Positions 1 through 7,022 are shown, counted from the first letter of the stretch. The stretch: 14,487 bases of DNA from Oxalobacteraceae bacterium UBA6704 (GCA_002454505.1 DKJA01000036.1:34693-49179); one strand, 5' to 3'. The notes: a model not told the origin generated them from the letters alone. Translations and numbers: made by a program.

Positions 1-56
1 CCCAGGTTTTTTTTCGTCCCCGCCGTGCCGGAGCGCGGCGGGAGATCGCTTGCCGA

Positions 57-791
57 TTACTGTTTGCGGCGGCGGATGCTGGCCAGGCCCATCAGGCCCA
101 GGCCCATCAGTGCCAGCGAACCCGGTTCCGGCACGACAGCCTGGCTGCCGCCGAAGAAGTTGCCGGTGCCGGCGACATGGTTGATGCCGTCGATAGGCTG
201 CGTGAAGCTGGTGCTGAACGACAGGTCGGAACCGTCGGCGCGCAGATTGGTGTCGAAGTTCGCCGCAGCGATGCCGCCGACGACGTCGAGCTGGCCCAAG
301 CCGCTCAGCACGGGCGATGTTGGATCAGGATTCTGGATGGTACCCGTCAGCGTGACGCCATTGATCTGGTGGCCGGCCAGGCTCAGCCAAAGGGTACCCA
401 GGCCCGTGTTGGCGTCGTTCATCGTCGTCGGATCGGATGGATTGATCGTCGATGGCGCGAAATTGACGAAGATATCGACCGTGCCGCCACTGTACAGCAC
501 CTGGTTGCCGACGTTAGCGATCGGCGTGTAGCCGCCGAACACGAAGGTCAGCTCGCAGCCCGGGCAGAATTGCGACTGGCCGTACCCGTTCATTGTGGAC
601 ACGAAGCCATAGCCGCGCACCGTGCCGTCCGGTTCGATGATCTGCTGGATCTGCACGGACGAGGACGAGAAGTCCAGCGAGTAGTCAGGATCCCACGTGA
701 CACCGCCAACGGTGATTGGCGTGGCGACCGCGGCGGTCATTGCCGACACCGTCAGTGCCGCCCCCAGCATTACTTTTTTGAATATGTTCAT
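57..791 (-). CDS. PEP-CTERM sorting-domain secreted protein
   Basis: This 244-residue protein has a signal peptide at about 1-24 (basic MNIFKK, hydrophobic core, cleavage near ATP) and a C-terminal exosortase sorting tag. The tag is Val-Pro-Glu-Pro at 220-223, a hydrophobic stretch at about 225-238 and a basic RRRKQ end. PEP-CTERM proteins are exported, processed by exosortase A at the tag, and tied to exopolysaccharide or biofilm formation; that is family knowledge. The middle is polar, Gly/Ser/Thr-rich and likely beta-structured, with one CxxC pair (76-79). I do not recognise its specific function. The ATG at 791 was chosen because AAGGAG lies seven bases upstream; the open frame runs on to about 872, but that would start beyond the predicted promoter. 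It is transcribed alone from a sigma-54-type promoter. The XrtA export genes in this window fit its sorting tag. Confidence 0.93.
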   Translation of the reverse strand: MNIFKKVMLGAALTVSAMTAAVATPITVGGVTWDPDYSLDFSSSSVQIQQIIEPDGTVRGYGFVSTMNGYGQSQFCPGCELTFVFGGYTPIANVGNQVLYSGGTVDIFVNFAPSTINPSDPTTMNDANTGLGTLWLSLAGHQINGVTLTGTIQNPDPTSPVLSGLGQLDVVGGIAAANFDTNLRADGSDLSFSTSFTQPIDGINHVAGTGNFFGGSQAVVPEPGSLALMGLGLMGLASIRRRKQ

Positions 792-798
792 TGAAAGA

Positions 799-804
799 CT
801 CCTT
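799..804 (-). promoter_or_regulatory. Ribosome binding site fixing the start at 791
   Basis: AAGGAG on the minus strand sits seven bases before the ATG at 791. It settles the start over the longer open frame, whose extension would run past the sigma-54 promoter. Confidence 0.85.
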
Positions 805-856
805 GGATTGGTAACTGGTGCTTCAGGGCGGTTTGTTCCACCACGCTTAGCTAAAA

Positions 857-871
857 GCAAACACCGTGCCA
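857..871 (-). promoter_or_regulatory. Sigma-54 (RpoN) promoter of the PEP-CTERM gene
   Basis: On the minus strand the sequence reads TGGCAC-GGTGT-TTGC, an exact match to the -24/-12 consensus TGGCAC-N5-TTGC. The predicted start of transcription is near 845, giving a leader of about 54 bases before the ATG at 791. Sigma-54 control of PEP-CTERM genes fits what is known of the PrsK/PrsR regulators that accompany exosortase systems; neither regulator is in this window. An inverted repeat CTTGA-N6-TCAAG (895-910), about 50-65 bases upstream of the predicted start, is a weak candidate activator site. Confidence 0.82.
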
Positions 872-995
872 CTTCCCTGGAAATCTGCCAAGTCCTTGAT
901 TTCTCTCAAGATGTAAACCAGTCCGACGCTTTGGTGTTGAGGTCACCACGACAACTGTAAAATCCACCGACACCGATATTTATTCTGTCGAGAAA

Positions 996-2588
996 CTAGT
1001 ATCTGCCCCGAGAAATAATCCGTGCCGGATCGAGTGCGGCGCGTAGCCGGTTGTTGAAGGCGGCGGCCTGCGGCATGCGTTCCGCCAGCGCCGCCATCGC
1101 ATCGACGCCCACCCGGTAAGGGAACACGCCGAGCCCTGCGCCTGCCTGCACCAGCGCGTCGTAGCAGGCGCGGGTGCGCTCCGCCGAGCCTGCCACACCG
1201 CGGTCGAACAGCAGCGGCACCGTGCTGTCGAACAGCCGGTCGCTGATCGACGTGAACGTCACCAGCGGCTCCAGGCCGTAGTCGGCGGTGACGCGGGTGA
1301 CCATGTCCACGTAGGCGCGTGCATCCGCGCCGCGCATCGGCACCAGCGGCGCGTACCAGCGCAGGCCGCAGCCGTCGCGGGCCGGGTCGCGGTCCTGCGC
1401 CGGCTGGCCGGCCGGGTTGCGCCAGTAAGCCAGCGGCAGCGCCGTCTCGTTGGGCCGGCCGCCGACCAGCTCCAGGGCGCTGGCCAGCGTCTGGCTGGTG
1501 CGGGCGACGCCCTGGCCCAGCGGTCCCGGCAGCCAGCGCGCGCCGCGCGCCAGCAACTGCGCATTGGCCGGGCTGAGGAACAGCAGCCGGCTGGCGATGC
1601 CGCGCAGCGCCCGGCGGATTTCCTTCTGCGCCGCGGCCACCACGGCGGGCGTGCCGTACAGCGTGCCGAAGCCCGTCCACGGCGCGATCTGGTATTGCCG
1701 GCCCAGCTGCGCAATGACGTCCGCGGGAATTGTTTTACCCGGTGCAATGCCGTCCGGATAAGGCGCCGTCATCGCCAGCACGCGGTGGCGGTTCATCAGG
1801 TTCAGGCCGGCCACGATGCCGGGCAGCGTGGCAAGGATGTGGCGGATGCGGTCGATGGCCGGTTCCAGCAGCGCGTCGTCGCGCAGATTGAAAAGGCACA
1901 CCTTGACCGTTTCCGGCCGCCGCGCCAGCACGATCGACATCCGCGTCACGATGCCCAGCCCGCTCTGCGTGAACAGGCCGGCGGAATACGTGCCGATGCC
2001 CCACTTGAACAGCCGGGCCAGCTCGGGACTGCCCGCCTCGCTGAGCGCCGTGCGGTACAGCGTCCCGTCCGCCAGCACCGCCTCGACATCGGTGACGGCG
2101 CCGAAGTGGTCCGTGTGCGGCGTGATGCCGTAGCCCCGCTCGAGCGCATTGCCCAGCAGGCTCGTGTTCGGTCCGGCGCCGGTGACGGGCACCATGAACG
2201 CGTGGCCCTGCGCGTCGAGGTAGCTGGCCAGCATGCCCTGCGTGACGCCGGGCTCCAGCGTGACGACGCCCAGCTCCGCATCGACGGTGAACTGCTGCAT
2301 GCCGGACAGGTCGAGCAGCACGGCGCCGCTGCAGGCCGGCAGCGCGCTGCCGTAGCCCCAGTTGCGGCCGGTACTGACGGGGTGGACGTGGCAGCCGTGC
2401 CGCGCCGCGATGCGCAGCACTGCCGGCAGCGCTGCGCCGTCGGTGATGGCCAGCGCGGCGGCGATGGTGCGGTCGATGCCGCTGGCGTCGCGGCCGTAGC
2501 GGGCCATCGCGGCCGGTTGGTCGAGCACCTGCGCCACGCCGGGGACGCCGCGCCATTCGGCCAGCGCCGACGGGAGTTGATCGTTCAT
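996..2588 (-). CDS. FAD-linked oxidase of the VAO / p-cresol methylhydroxylase family
   Basis: A 530-residue flavoprotein, full length for the vanillyl-alcohol oxidase / 4-cresol dehydrogenase (PchF) family, which oxidises para-substituted phenols. The N-terminal FAD-binding domain shows STGRNWGYG (72-80), LEPGVTQG (111-118), a Gly/Asn-rich loop running into RGYGITPHTDHF (151-162) and LFTQSGLGIVTRM (205-217). The C-terminal substrate domain carries a Tyr-Arg pair in PYRVG (Y491, R492), which by remembered alignment matches the catalytic pair of PCMH and VAO, and ends DPARIISRGRY like PchF. Around WYAP (411-414) I see no His where VAO attaches FAD, so the covalent link, if any, is unresolved. 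The start ATG overlaps the stop of the transglycosylase gene (ATGA, 2585-2588), making this the last gene of the operon. No PCMH cytochrome partner is nearby. The family call is secure; the substrate is unknown, and a phenol substrate is only a family default. Confidence 0.85.
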   Translation of the reverse strand: MNDQLPSALAEWRGVPGVAQVLDQPAAMARYGRDASGIDRTIAAALAITDGAALPAVLRIAARHGCHVHPVSTGRNWGYGSALPACSGAVLLDLSGMQQFTVDAELGVVTLEPGVTQGMLASYLDAQGHAFMVPVTGAGPNTSLLGNALERGYGITPHTDHFGAVTDVEAVLADGTLYRTALSEAGSPELARLFKWGIGTYSAGLFTQSGLGIVTRMSIVLARRPETVKVCLFNLRDDALLEPAIDRIRHILATLPGIVAGLNLMNRHRVLAMTAPYPDGIAPGKTIPADVIAQLGRQYQIAPWTGFGTLYGTPAVVAAAQKEIRRALRGIASRLLFLSPANAQLLARGARWLPGPLGQGVARTSQTLASALELVGGRPNETALPLAYWRNPAGQPAQDRDPARDGCGLRWYAPLVPMRGADARAYVDMVTRVTADYGLEPLVTFTSISDRLFDSTVPLLFDRGVAGSAERTRACYDALVQAGAGLGVFPYRVGVDAMAALAERMPQAAAFNNRLRAALDPARIISRGRY

Positions 2589-3415
2589 CGCTTCGGCTGC
2601 ACAGTGGAGATGGCCCGATAGTAGCGGTGCACAGGCGAACTGTACAGGCGTGTCACCCGGGCCACGTAGGCGATGGTCTCGGCGTAGGGCGGCACGCCGC
2701 GGTGGCGCAGCACGGCGTTCTCGCCGGCGTTGTAGGCGGCCGCCACCAGCGGCACATTGCCGTCGAACCTGGCCAGCAGCCAGCGCAGGTAGGCCAGGCC
2801 GCCGCGCAGATTCGCTTCAGGATCGAACGGGTCGGCCACGGCAAAGCGCTTTGCCGTGTCGGGGATCAGTTGCATGAGTCCCTGTGCATTTTTCGGCGAC
2901 ACGGCGTCCGGCCGGAAGCTGGACTCGACGGCGATGACGGCCAGCGCCAGTGCCGGATCCACGCCGTATTCCGGTGCCAGCCGTTCCACCAGCGCGCGGA
3001 TGGCATCGGCGCCGGGCGGCAGGTCGGGCGCCGGCCACGGGTCCGGATCGAGTTCCACCTGCAGCGGCGCGGCCGGTGCCATGCAGGCCGGCAAGGCCGC
3101 ATCCGGCCGAGCGGGCAGCGTGGCCGCGAGCTGCGTTGCCTGCGCGTGGCCCTGCGCGGCCGCCAGCGCGAACAGGCGCCAGGCGGCGCCGTCGTCGCGG
3201 GGCATGCCGCGGCCGTTGGCCAGCATCCAGCCCAGCGCGTATTCGGCATCGGCCAGGCCCAGCTGCGCCGCCTGGCAGTACAGCGCCGCCGCGCGGGGCA
3301 GGTCGCGGGCGACGCCTTCGCCATGTTCGTAAGCGGCGGCATTGGTCATCAGGCTGGACTGGGCGGCTGCCGCGGCGCTGCAGCACAACAGGCCCACCAT
3401 GACGGCGCGGCGCAT
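2585..3415 (-). CDS. Lytic transglycosylase (SLT family) with Sel1-like repeats
   Basis: A 276-residue exported protein with a signal peptide at about 1-19 (MRRAVMVGLL, then Ala-rich). Residues 25-98 look like two Sel1/TPR-like repeats (AAYEHGEGVARDLPRA and ALGWMLANGRGMPRDDGAA). After a Pro-rich linker (about 112-135) comes a C-terminal SLT domain at about 137-265, with the catalytic Glu in AVESSF (E164), GLMQLIP (179-185) and AAYNAGE (226-232). Such enzymes cleave peptidoglycan glycan strands in the periplasm and often open the wall for envelope-spanning machines. The start at 3415 has GGAG seven bases upstream; an upstream in-frame start at 3460 would overlap the previous gene. There is one base between this start and the stop of the GAF gene, and a four-base overlap with the oxidase gene downstream. 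Enzyme class is secure. A role in clearing the wall for this operon's product or for polysaccharide export is inference. Confidence 0.92.
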   Translation of the reverse strand: MRRAVMVGLLCCSAAAAAQSSLMTNAAAYEHGEGVARDLPRAAALYCQAAQLGLADAEYALGWMLANGRGMPRDDGAAWRLFALAAAQGHAQATQLAATLPARPDAALPACMAPAAPLQVELDPDPWPAPDLPPGADAIRALVERLAPEYGVDPALALAVIAVESSFRPDAVSPKNAQGLMQLIPDTAKRFAVADPFDPEANLRGGLAYLRWLLARFDGNVPLVAAAYNAGENAVLRHRGVPPYAETIAYVARVTRLYSSPVHRYYRAISTVQPKR

Positions 3416-3416
3416 G

Positions 3417-4166
3417 TCACTTCTCCGCCGCGCGCCGGCCGTGCCGGGCCAGGCTGGCATTGAGCTGGGCGATGATTTCGGAGGCGGCCTGCACCACCTG
3501 CCCCGTGCCGAACCCGGCCTTTGCCATTTCCCGGTAAAACGAGCGGGCCAGCAGGCGCGCGATGCGGTCCGGCTGCTGGTAGCCGGCCGGGCTGTCGGGC
3601 GCCGCCTGCAGCAGCGCCAGCTGGGCGAAGCGCGACGCGAGGATGCCCTGCAGCTGCCGCACCTGCACGGCCTTGCCGGCCAACAGCGCGACCGCTTCCA
3701 GCAGGCCCAGGTCGTCCCGGCCGAAGCAGCCCTTGCCGCTGCTGCAGCTGGCGTTGACGGTGCCGACGACGCGCTCGCCGAGGCGGATGGGCACCAGCAG
3801 CACGGCGCGGCGCGGGTCGTCCGGGCGGCGCGCCAGGTGCGCGTAGGGGGAATCGGCGATGTCCGGGATCAGCAATGCCGTGCCGCTGGCCAATACCTGG
3901 CCGGCGAGCCCTTCGCCGCGGGCAATCGAGGCGGTGTGCGCGGCCGGGGCCAGCGGCCCGAAGCTGGCGGACACGCTCATCCGGGCCCGCTCGCCTTCGC
4001 CGTCGTTGACCAGCATGATGGAACAGGTTTGCGCGCCGATCAGCCGGGCGGCCAGCGCGGCCTGTTGCGCCAGGTCGTCGCTGGTGCTGCGGACGAGTTC
4101 GTGCAGGCGCTCCTGCAGCGGTGCGTGCGACAGATCGGACAGAGGGTCATCGGTGCGGTCGTCCAT
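3417..4166 (-). CDS. GAF-domain protein
   Basis: A 249-residue cytoplasmic protein with no signal peptide or membrane segment. Residues about 20-172 form one GAF domain, recognisable from IGAQTCSIMLVND, GEGLAGQVLASG, LLIPDIADSPYA, AVLLVPIRLGERVVGTVN and the closing LLEAVALLAGKAV helix. GAF domains bind small ligands or mediate dimerisation. Three cysteines (C48, C141, C147) lie in it, but I cannot assign a ligand. The C-terminal helical tail (about 200-245, SFYREMAKAGFGTGQVVQAASEI) matches no domain I can name. No kinase, GGDEF or DNA-binding output domain follows, so it probably acts through a partner. The ATG at 4166 was chosen for a strong AAGGAGG four bases upstream; the open frame continues far into the previous gene out of its reading frame. 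It starts 50 bases after the nucleotidyltransferase stop and ends one base before the transglycosylase start. Confidence 0.85.
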   Translation of the reverse strand: MDDRTDDPLSDLSHAPLQERLHELVRSTSDDLAQQAALAARLIGAQTCSIMLVNDGEGERARMSVSASFGPLAPAAHTASIARGEGLAGQVLASGTALLIPDIADSPYAHLARRPDDPRRAVLLVPIRLGERVVGTVNASCSSGKGCFGRDDLGLLEAVALLAGKAVQVRQLQGILASRFAQLALLQAAPDSPAGYQQPDRIARLLARSFYREMAKAGFGTGQVVQAASEIIAQLNASLARHGRRAAEK

Positions 4167-4170
4167 GCTT

Positions 4171-4177
4171 CCTCCTT
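4171..4177 (-). promoter_or_regulatory. Ribosome binding site fixing the start at 4166
   Basis: AAGGAGG on the minus strand lies four bases before the ATG at 4166. An alternative ATG at 4184, in frame, would add six residues but would start upstream of this site. Confidence 0.8.
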
Positions 4178-4216
4178 GCTGCATTGTAGTGGCCGTTCGG
4201 GGGCGCAGCGGGCCGG

Positions 4217-5311
4217 TCAGGCGGTTTCCGGCCCCGTCTTGCGCGGCGACAGGAACGCCTTGTGGAACAGGTGCCGGGCCAGCAGCAGCGGCGGCATGCG
4301 CAGCCAGTTGCCGCGCAGGTAAAGCAGGAAACGCGCCGTGCCGCTGAACGCGTCGCCGCAACTGGCGTGTTCCGGCAGCAGCGCGCGGCGGAACAGGCTG
4401 TCCATCAGCGCCAGCAGCGGCGCCGACGGCCCCGGCACGGCGGCGCGCACATCGTCCGGCACGGTCGTGCCCAGCAGCATGGCGCTGTAGCGCAGCGCAT
4501 AGAACAGCGGGCGTTCCAGCTGCAATGCGTTGGCCCGCGGCGCCAGGCCGGCCCAGAAGCGCCGGTCGGTGCCGAAGTGCGTCAGCAGCCGGTGGATGTC
4601 CAGCAGGTCGCGCAGGCCATTGTTGAACTCGCCGTCGGAAAACAGGTGGACGGCGCTGTGCAGCACCATGTCGGCCGGCGCCAGCGTGCGCAGCTGCGGA
4701 TCGCCATCGAGCGGCACGCTGGCCGCGCGCAGCAGGGCCGGGTCGGGGCGCATGGCGGCCGTCTTCGGCAGGATCGCATGGTGCACGTCGAGCATCGATT
4801 CGCGGCGCACGTGCAGCATCGGCGGCAGCTCGTGCATCCATTCGCGGTAGTAGCGCTGGTCGTAGGCATCGTGGTGTGTGCCGGCCCAGCCGGCCAGCAT
4901 CAGCGCCGCCTCCGCCTCGGCCAGCCGGTCTTCCGGCACGAGGATGTCGATGTCGGAAAACAGCCGGCCGCGCGACGGCGGCAGGCCGGCGGCCGCATAG
5001 GCGGCGCCCTTCAGCAGGATCAGCGGCACGTGCAGCCCGGCCAGCGCCTGGCGGATCAGCCGGATTTCCGCGCGCACGCCCTGGCGGTGCCGCTGCGCCA
5101 GCATCCGGGCCCAATCCAGCTGTTCGCGGGCCGGCGCGGGGATGCGTTCCAGCAGGCTCCGTTCTTCCAGCAGGTAGTACAGCGCGGCCAGCAGGTTGGC
5201 CGCGCCGGCCTGGCGCAGCAGCAGGTCCCAGCCCACCTCGTCCAGCGAAGCGAGCGCCGGCGGATCGCGCAGGGCGGCCGGCAGCAGCGGCGACAGGGGT
5301 GCGTGGTTCAT
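4217..5311 (-). CDS. NTP_transf_5-type nucleotidyltransferase (HPr-rel-A set)
   Basis: A 364-residue protein of the uncharacterised nucleotidyltransferase family (PF14907). Key motifs are ILLKGAAYAAAG (98-109), then RGRLFSDIDILV (114-125) with the two metal-binding Asp of the polymerase-beta fold (D120, D122), LDVHHAIL (174-181) as the likely third acidic strand, DMVLHSAVHLF (214-224) and GLRDLLDIHRL (232-242). The family is predicted to move a nucleotide onto an unknown acceptor; homologues sit beside HprK-like kinases, including in some lasso-peptide clusters. The start ATG overlaps the kinase stop (ATGA, 5308-5311), so the two are translationally coupled. Family is secure; acceptor and chemistry are unknown. 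The C-terminus ends in an amphipathic basic stretch (about 325-360) that might touch the membrane, which is inference. Confidence 0.88.
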   Translation of the reverse strand: MNHAPLSPLLPAALRDPPALASLDEVGWDLLLRQAGAANLLAALYYLLEERSLLERIPAPAREQLDWARMLAQRHRQGVRAEIRLIRQALAGLHVPLILLKGAAYAAAGLPPSRGRLFSDIDILVPEDRLAEAEAALMLAGWAGTHHDAYDQRYYREWMHELPPMLHVRRESMLDVHHAILPKTAAMRPDPALLRAASVPLDGDPQLRTLAPADMVLHSAVHLFSDGEFNNGLRDLLDIHRLLTHFGTDRRFWAGLAPRANALQLERPLFYALRYSAMLLGTTVPDDVRAAVPGPSAPLLALMDSLFRRALLPEHASCGDAFSGTARFLLYLRGNWLRMPPLLLARHLFHKAFLSPRKTGPETA

Positions 5312-6219
5312 GTGGCCAGGCTGTCGAAGAAGGCCAGCGCGTCGTCCAGCACGCCGTAGCGGAAGCGGCAGCCGTCGACCCGGTCGACGAGATCGGCCAG
5401 GGCCGTGAAGCCTTCCGCGCCCAGCACGCTGTAGTTGAAGCTGTTCTGCGCCAGCTGCATGAACGTGTCGGCTCTTGTCAGCGGCTCGGCCGTGATGGCC
5501 GCCCCCGCTTCGTAGCGGGGGAACACGACCCACGCCGGCAGCGCCGTGTCGCCGGCCCGCGCGACGCTGGCCGCCGGCGCCCGCACGTGCGCCACCGTGC
5601 CCTTGACGGTGTCGGTGACGGGGCGGCTCATCACGCTGTCCGGTACGTAGTCGCGAATGACGCCGATCGACGCGTTCTTCAGGCTGATCGGGCGGGGCAG
5701 CGGGTGCACCAGGCCGTCGTCGAGGCGCAGCAGCGTCAGCTCGTCGGACAGCAGCCGCCAGCCGCCGCGGCCGACGAGGGCGGCGCACAGCGTGCTCTTG
5801 CCGGAACCGGGCGGCGCCGGCAGGATCGCCGCGCGGCCGTTCTTTTCCACCACGGCGGCGTGCACGATCAGGTAGCGGTTGGCGCGGCTCGACACGCACC
5901 AGTTCAGGCCCCACTCGAACATGGGGAAGGCCTGGTCCAGCGGCAGCGGCTTGAACATCGAGCGGCCGTCGTACAGCAGCGTCACCTGCGGGCGCAGCCA
6001 GCGGCGCAGGCTGGCGGGGCGGACGAGGTCGAGGTGGAAGTCGGCAAATGCCGTGGCATCGGCCAGCGGGTAGGCGCCGTACAGCAGGTGGATGCCGTCG
6101 GCCACGCCCGGCAGCGGCGAGCGCAGGCACGTGGTGAAGCGGCCCGTGCGCAGGCGGATGCCGGGCCCGGCCAGCTGTTCGCCCAGCGCGGCACGGGACA
6201 GCGATGCAATGGTCAACAT
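5308..6219 (-). CDS. HprK-related kinase A
   Basis: A 303-residue protein related to HPr kinase/phosphorylase. The C-terminal catalytic part has HAAVVEKNGRAAILPA leading into the P-loop PAPPGSGKST (134-143; K141, S142) and an acidic LLSDELTLL strand (156-164). The N-terminal 110 residues are unlike HprK and match the layout I recall for the HPr-rel-A kinase family. No HPr or other PTS gene is near, so the target is probably not HPr. Related kinases in lasso-peptide clusters phosphorylate a serine of the precursor, which makes a peptide or protein target plausible here. The start overlaps the end of the PqqD-like gene by seven bases (ATGTTGA) and the stop overlaps the nucleotidyltransferase start by four. 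Fold assignment is strong; substrate unknown. Confidence 0.88.
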   Translation of the reverse strand: MLTIASLSRAALGEQLAGPGIRLRTGRFTTCLRSPLPGVADGIHLLYGAYPLADATAFADFHLDLVRPASLRRWLRPQVTLLYDGRSMFKPLPLDQAFPMFEWGLNWCVSSRANRYLIVHAAVVEKNGRAAILPAPPGSGKSTLCAALVGRGGWRLLSDELTLLRLDDGLVHPLPRPISLKNASIGVIRDYVPDSVMSRPVTDTVKGTVAHVRAPAASVARAGDTALPAWVVFPRYEAGAAITAEPLTRADTFMQLAQNSFNYSVLGAEGFTALADLVDRVDGCRFRYGVLDDALAFFDSLAT

Positions 6220-6446
6220 GGTTCGATCAGCTCCAGCTGGCGCAGGCTGGCCAGCAGGTCGGCCAGCTCCGGCGCGGCCAGTTCAGCGGGGTCGACGTCG
6301 CCGTCGCGCAAGGCCAGCAGCAGGTCCATCGCATCGCCGGACAGCAGGTGGGTGTCGCCGGACAGGTCGTTGTACAGCACCCAGGCATCATCCCAGCCGC
6401 GGTGCAGCAGGGCCTGGCCGGGAACGAGGCGCCACGGCAGCGCCAT
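6213..6446 (-). CDS. PqqD-like peptide chaperone (RiPP recognition element)
   Basis: A 77-residue stand-alone PqqD-type domain. It shows a short beta segment with LLHRGWDDAWVLYND (13-27), then LSGDTHLLSGDAMDLLLAL (28-46), the strand-turn-helix pattern of the family, and closing helices at 58-72. PqqD homologues bind the leader or core of a ribosomally made peptide and present it to a modifying enzyme; this small version is the one found with HprK-related kinase A. Its ATG at 6446 shares one base with the TGA of the upstream gene (TGATG), and its own stop overlaps the kinase start. The coupling suggests a fixed ratio with both neighbours. It is easily missed because the open frame runs on upstream as an antisense-like extension to 7073; the real start is set by the TGATG junction. 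The peptide it binds is unknown. Confidence 0.85.
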   Translation of the reverse strand: MALPWRLVPGQALLHRGWDDAWVLYNDLSGDTHLLSGDAMDLLLALRDGDVDPAELAAPELADLLASLRQLELIEPC

Positions 6447-7015
6447 CAATACATCGTGCCTTTGAGGTAATCGACGATCTTGTAGCAATCCCAGCGGACG
6501 CCGGCGGTCGGCGTGTAATAGCCCTTGTCCTGGTATTCGGCCCAGATCCGGCGCAGCATTTCCTCCGTCTGGAACGTGGACAGCCCCGCCTTCACGTTCA
6601 GGTGGCAGGCCATCAGGTAGCGGCCGATGCCGTGCGTGTCCCAGCTCTTGCCTTCCACCATGGCGCCCTGCGTGCAGCTGCCATAGGTTTTGCCGACGTT
6701 GCCATTGCACGCGAAGACCTTGGTAAACGCGTTCTGCTTGTTCATGCCGCGCGGCCAGGTGGCGGTGCGCCAGTAACTGGGCGACCGGCCGGCGCAGACG
6801 GGCCTGGCGCCGCGGAAGCTCTGCAGCCCGCCGGACAGGTAGCCGGATGGCGTGGTGCAGATCTCGCAGGCCATGCTGGGCTGGCTGTGCAGGGTGAGCA
6901 GGACGCCGGAGGCGGCCACGCCGGCGCGCGTGAAGCGGCGGCGCGCCGCGCCGCGCGGCGGCAGATCGGCCGGGCCGGATACGCCGGCTGCTTCGTGCTG
7001 TTGTTCGGTGGCCAC
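6446..7015 (-). CDS. Secreted cysteine-containing protein, first gene of HPr-rel-A operon
   Basis: A 189-residue protein with no characterised relative that I recognise. A 24-residue polar N-tail precedes a twin-arginine-like motif (RRRFTR, 25-30), a hydrophobic core (31-42) and a likely cleavage site at SMA-C (about 49/50), suggesting Tat export. The mature part holds seven cysteines (50, 53, 74, 103, 114, 137, 177). It contains RSPSYWRTATW (77-87), reminiscent of the CSPGYWK motif of some secreted proteins, and an ACHLNVKAG...IWAEYQDKGYYTPTAGVRW...IVDYLKGTMY tail (136-189) that looks like a conserved family module. The start is GTG at 7015, supported by AAGGA seven bases upstream. It overlaps the peptide-chaperone gene by one base and is the most likely substrate of that chaperone and the kinase. 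That role is inference; it may equally be a secreted effector unrelated to modification. Confidence 0.8.
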   Translation of the reverse strand: MATEQQHEAAGVSGPADLPPRGAARRRFTRAGVAASGVLLTLHSQPSMACEICTTPSGYLSGGLQSFRGARPVCAGRSPSYWRTATWPRGMNKQNAFTKVFACNGNVGKTYGSCTQGAMVEGKSWDTHGIGRYLMACHLNVKAGLSTFQTEEMLRRIWAEYQDKGYYTPTAGVRWDCYKIVDYLKGTMY

Positions 7016-7022
7016 GTCGGTT

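Noticed and set aside
19..42. Hairpin CCCGCCG-N10-CGGCGGG just after the PEP-CTERM stop, next to a run of eight T on the plus strand
   Set aside because: On the minus strand, where the gene is transcribed, the hairpin is followed by A residues and not by a U-run. On the plus strand the T-run precedes the stem. It is not an intrinsic terminator in either direction.
697..960. Open frame antisense to the PEP-CTERM start
   Set aside because: It covers the promoter and signal-peptide region of a well-supported gene, has no ribosome site and no recognisable protein features.
6866..6875. Lipoprotein signal in the Cys protein (SMA-C)
   Set aside because: The residue at -3 is Ser and -2 is Met, which does not fit a lipobox; signal-peptidase I cleavage after a Tat-like leader is more likely.
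996..7015. A complete lasso-peptide cluster
   Set aside because: The kinase, PqqD-like and nucleotidyltransferase families match lasso tailoring genes, but there is no asparagine-synthetase-like cyclase, no transglutaminase-like leader protease, no transporter and no short precursor in the window.
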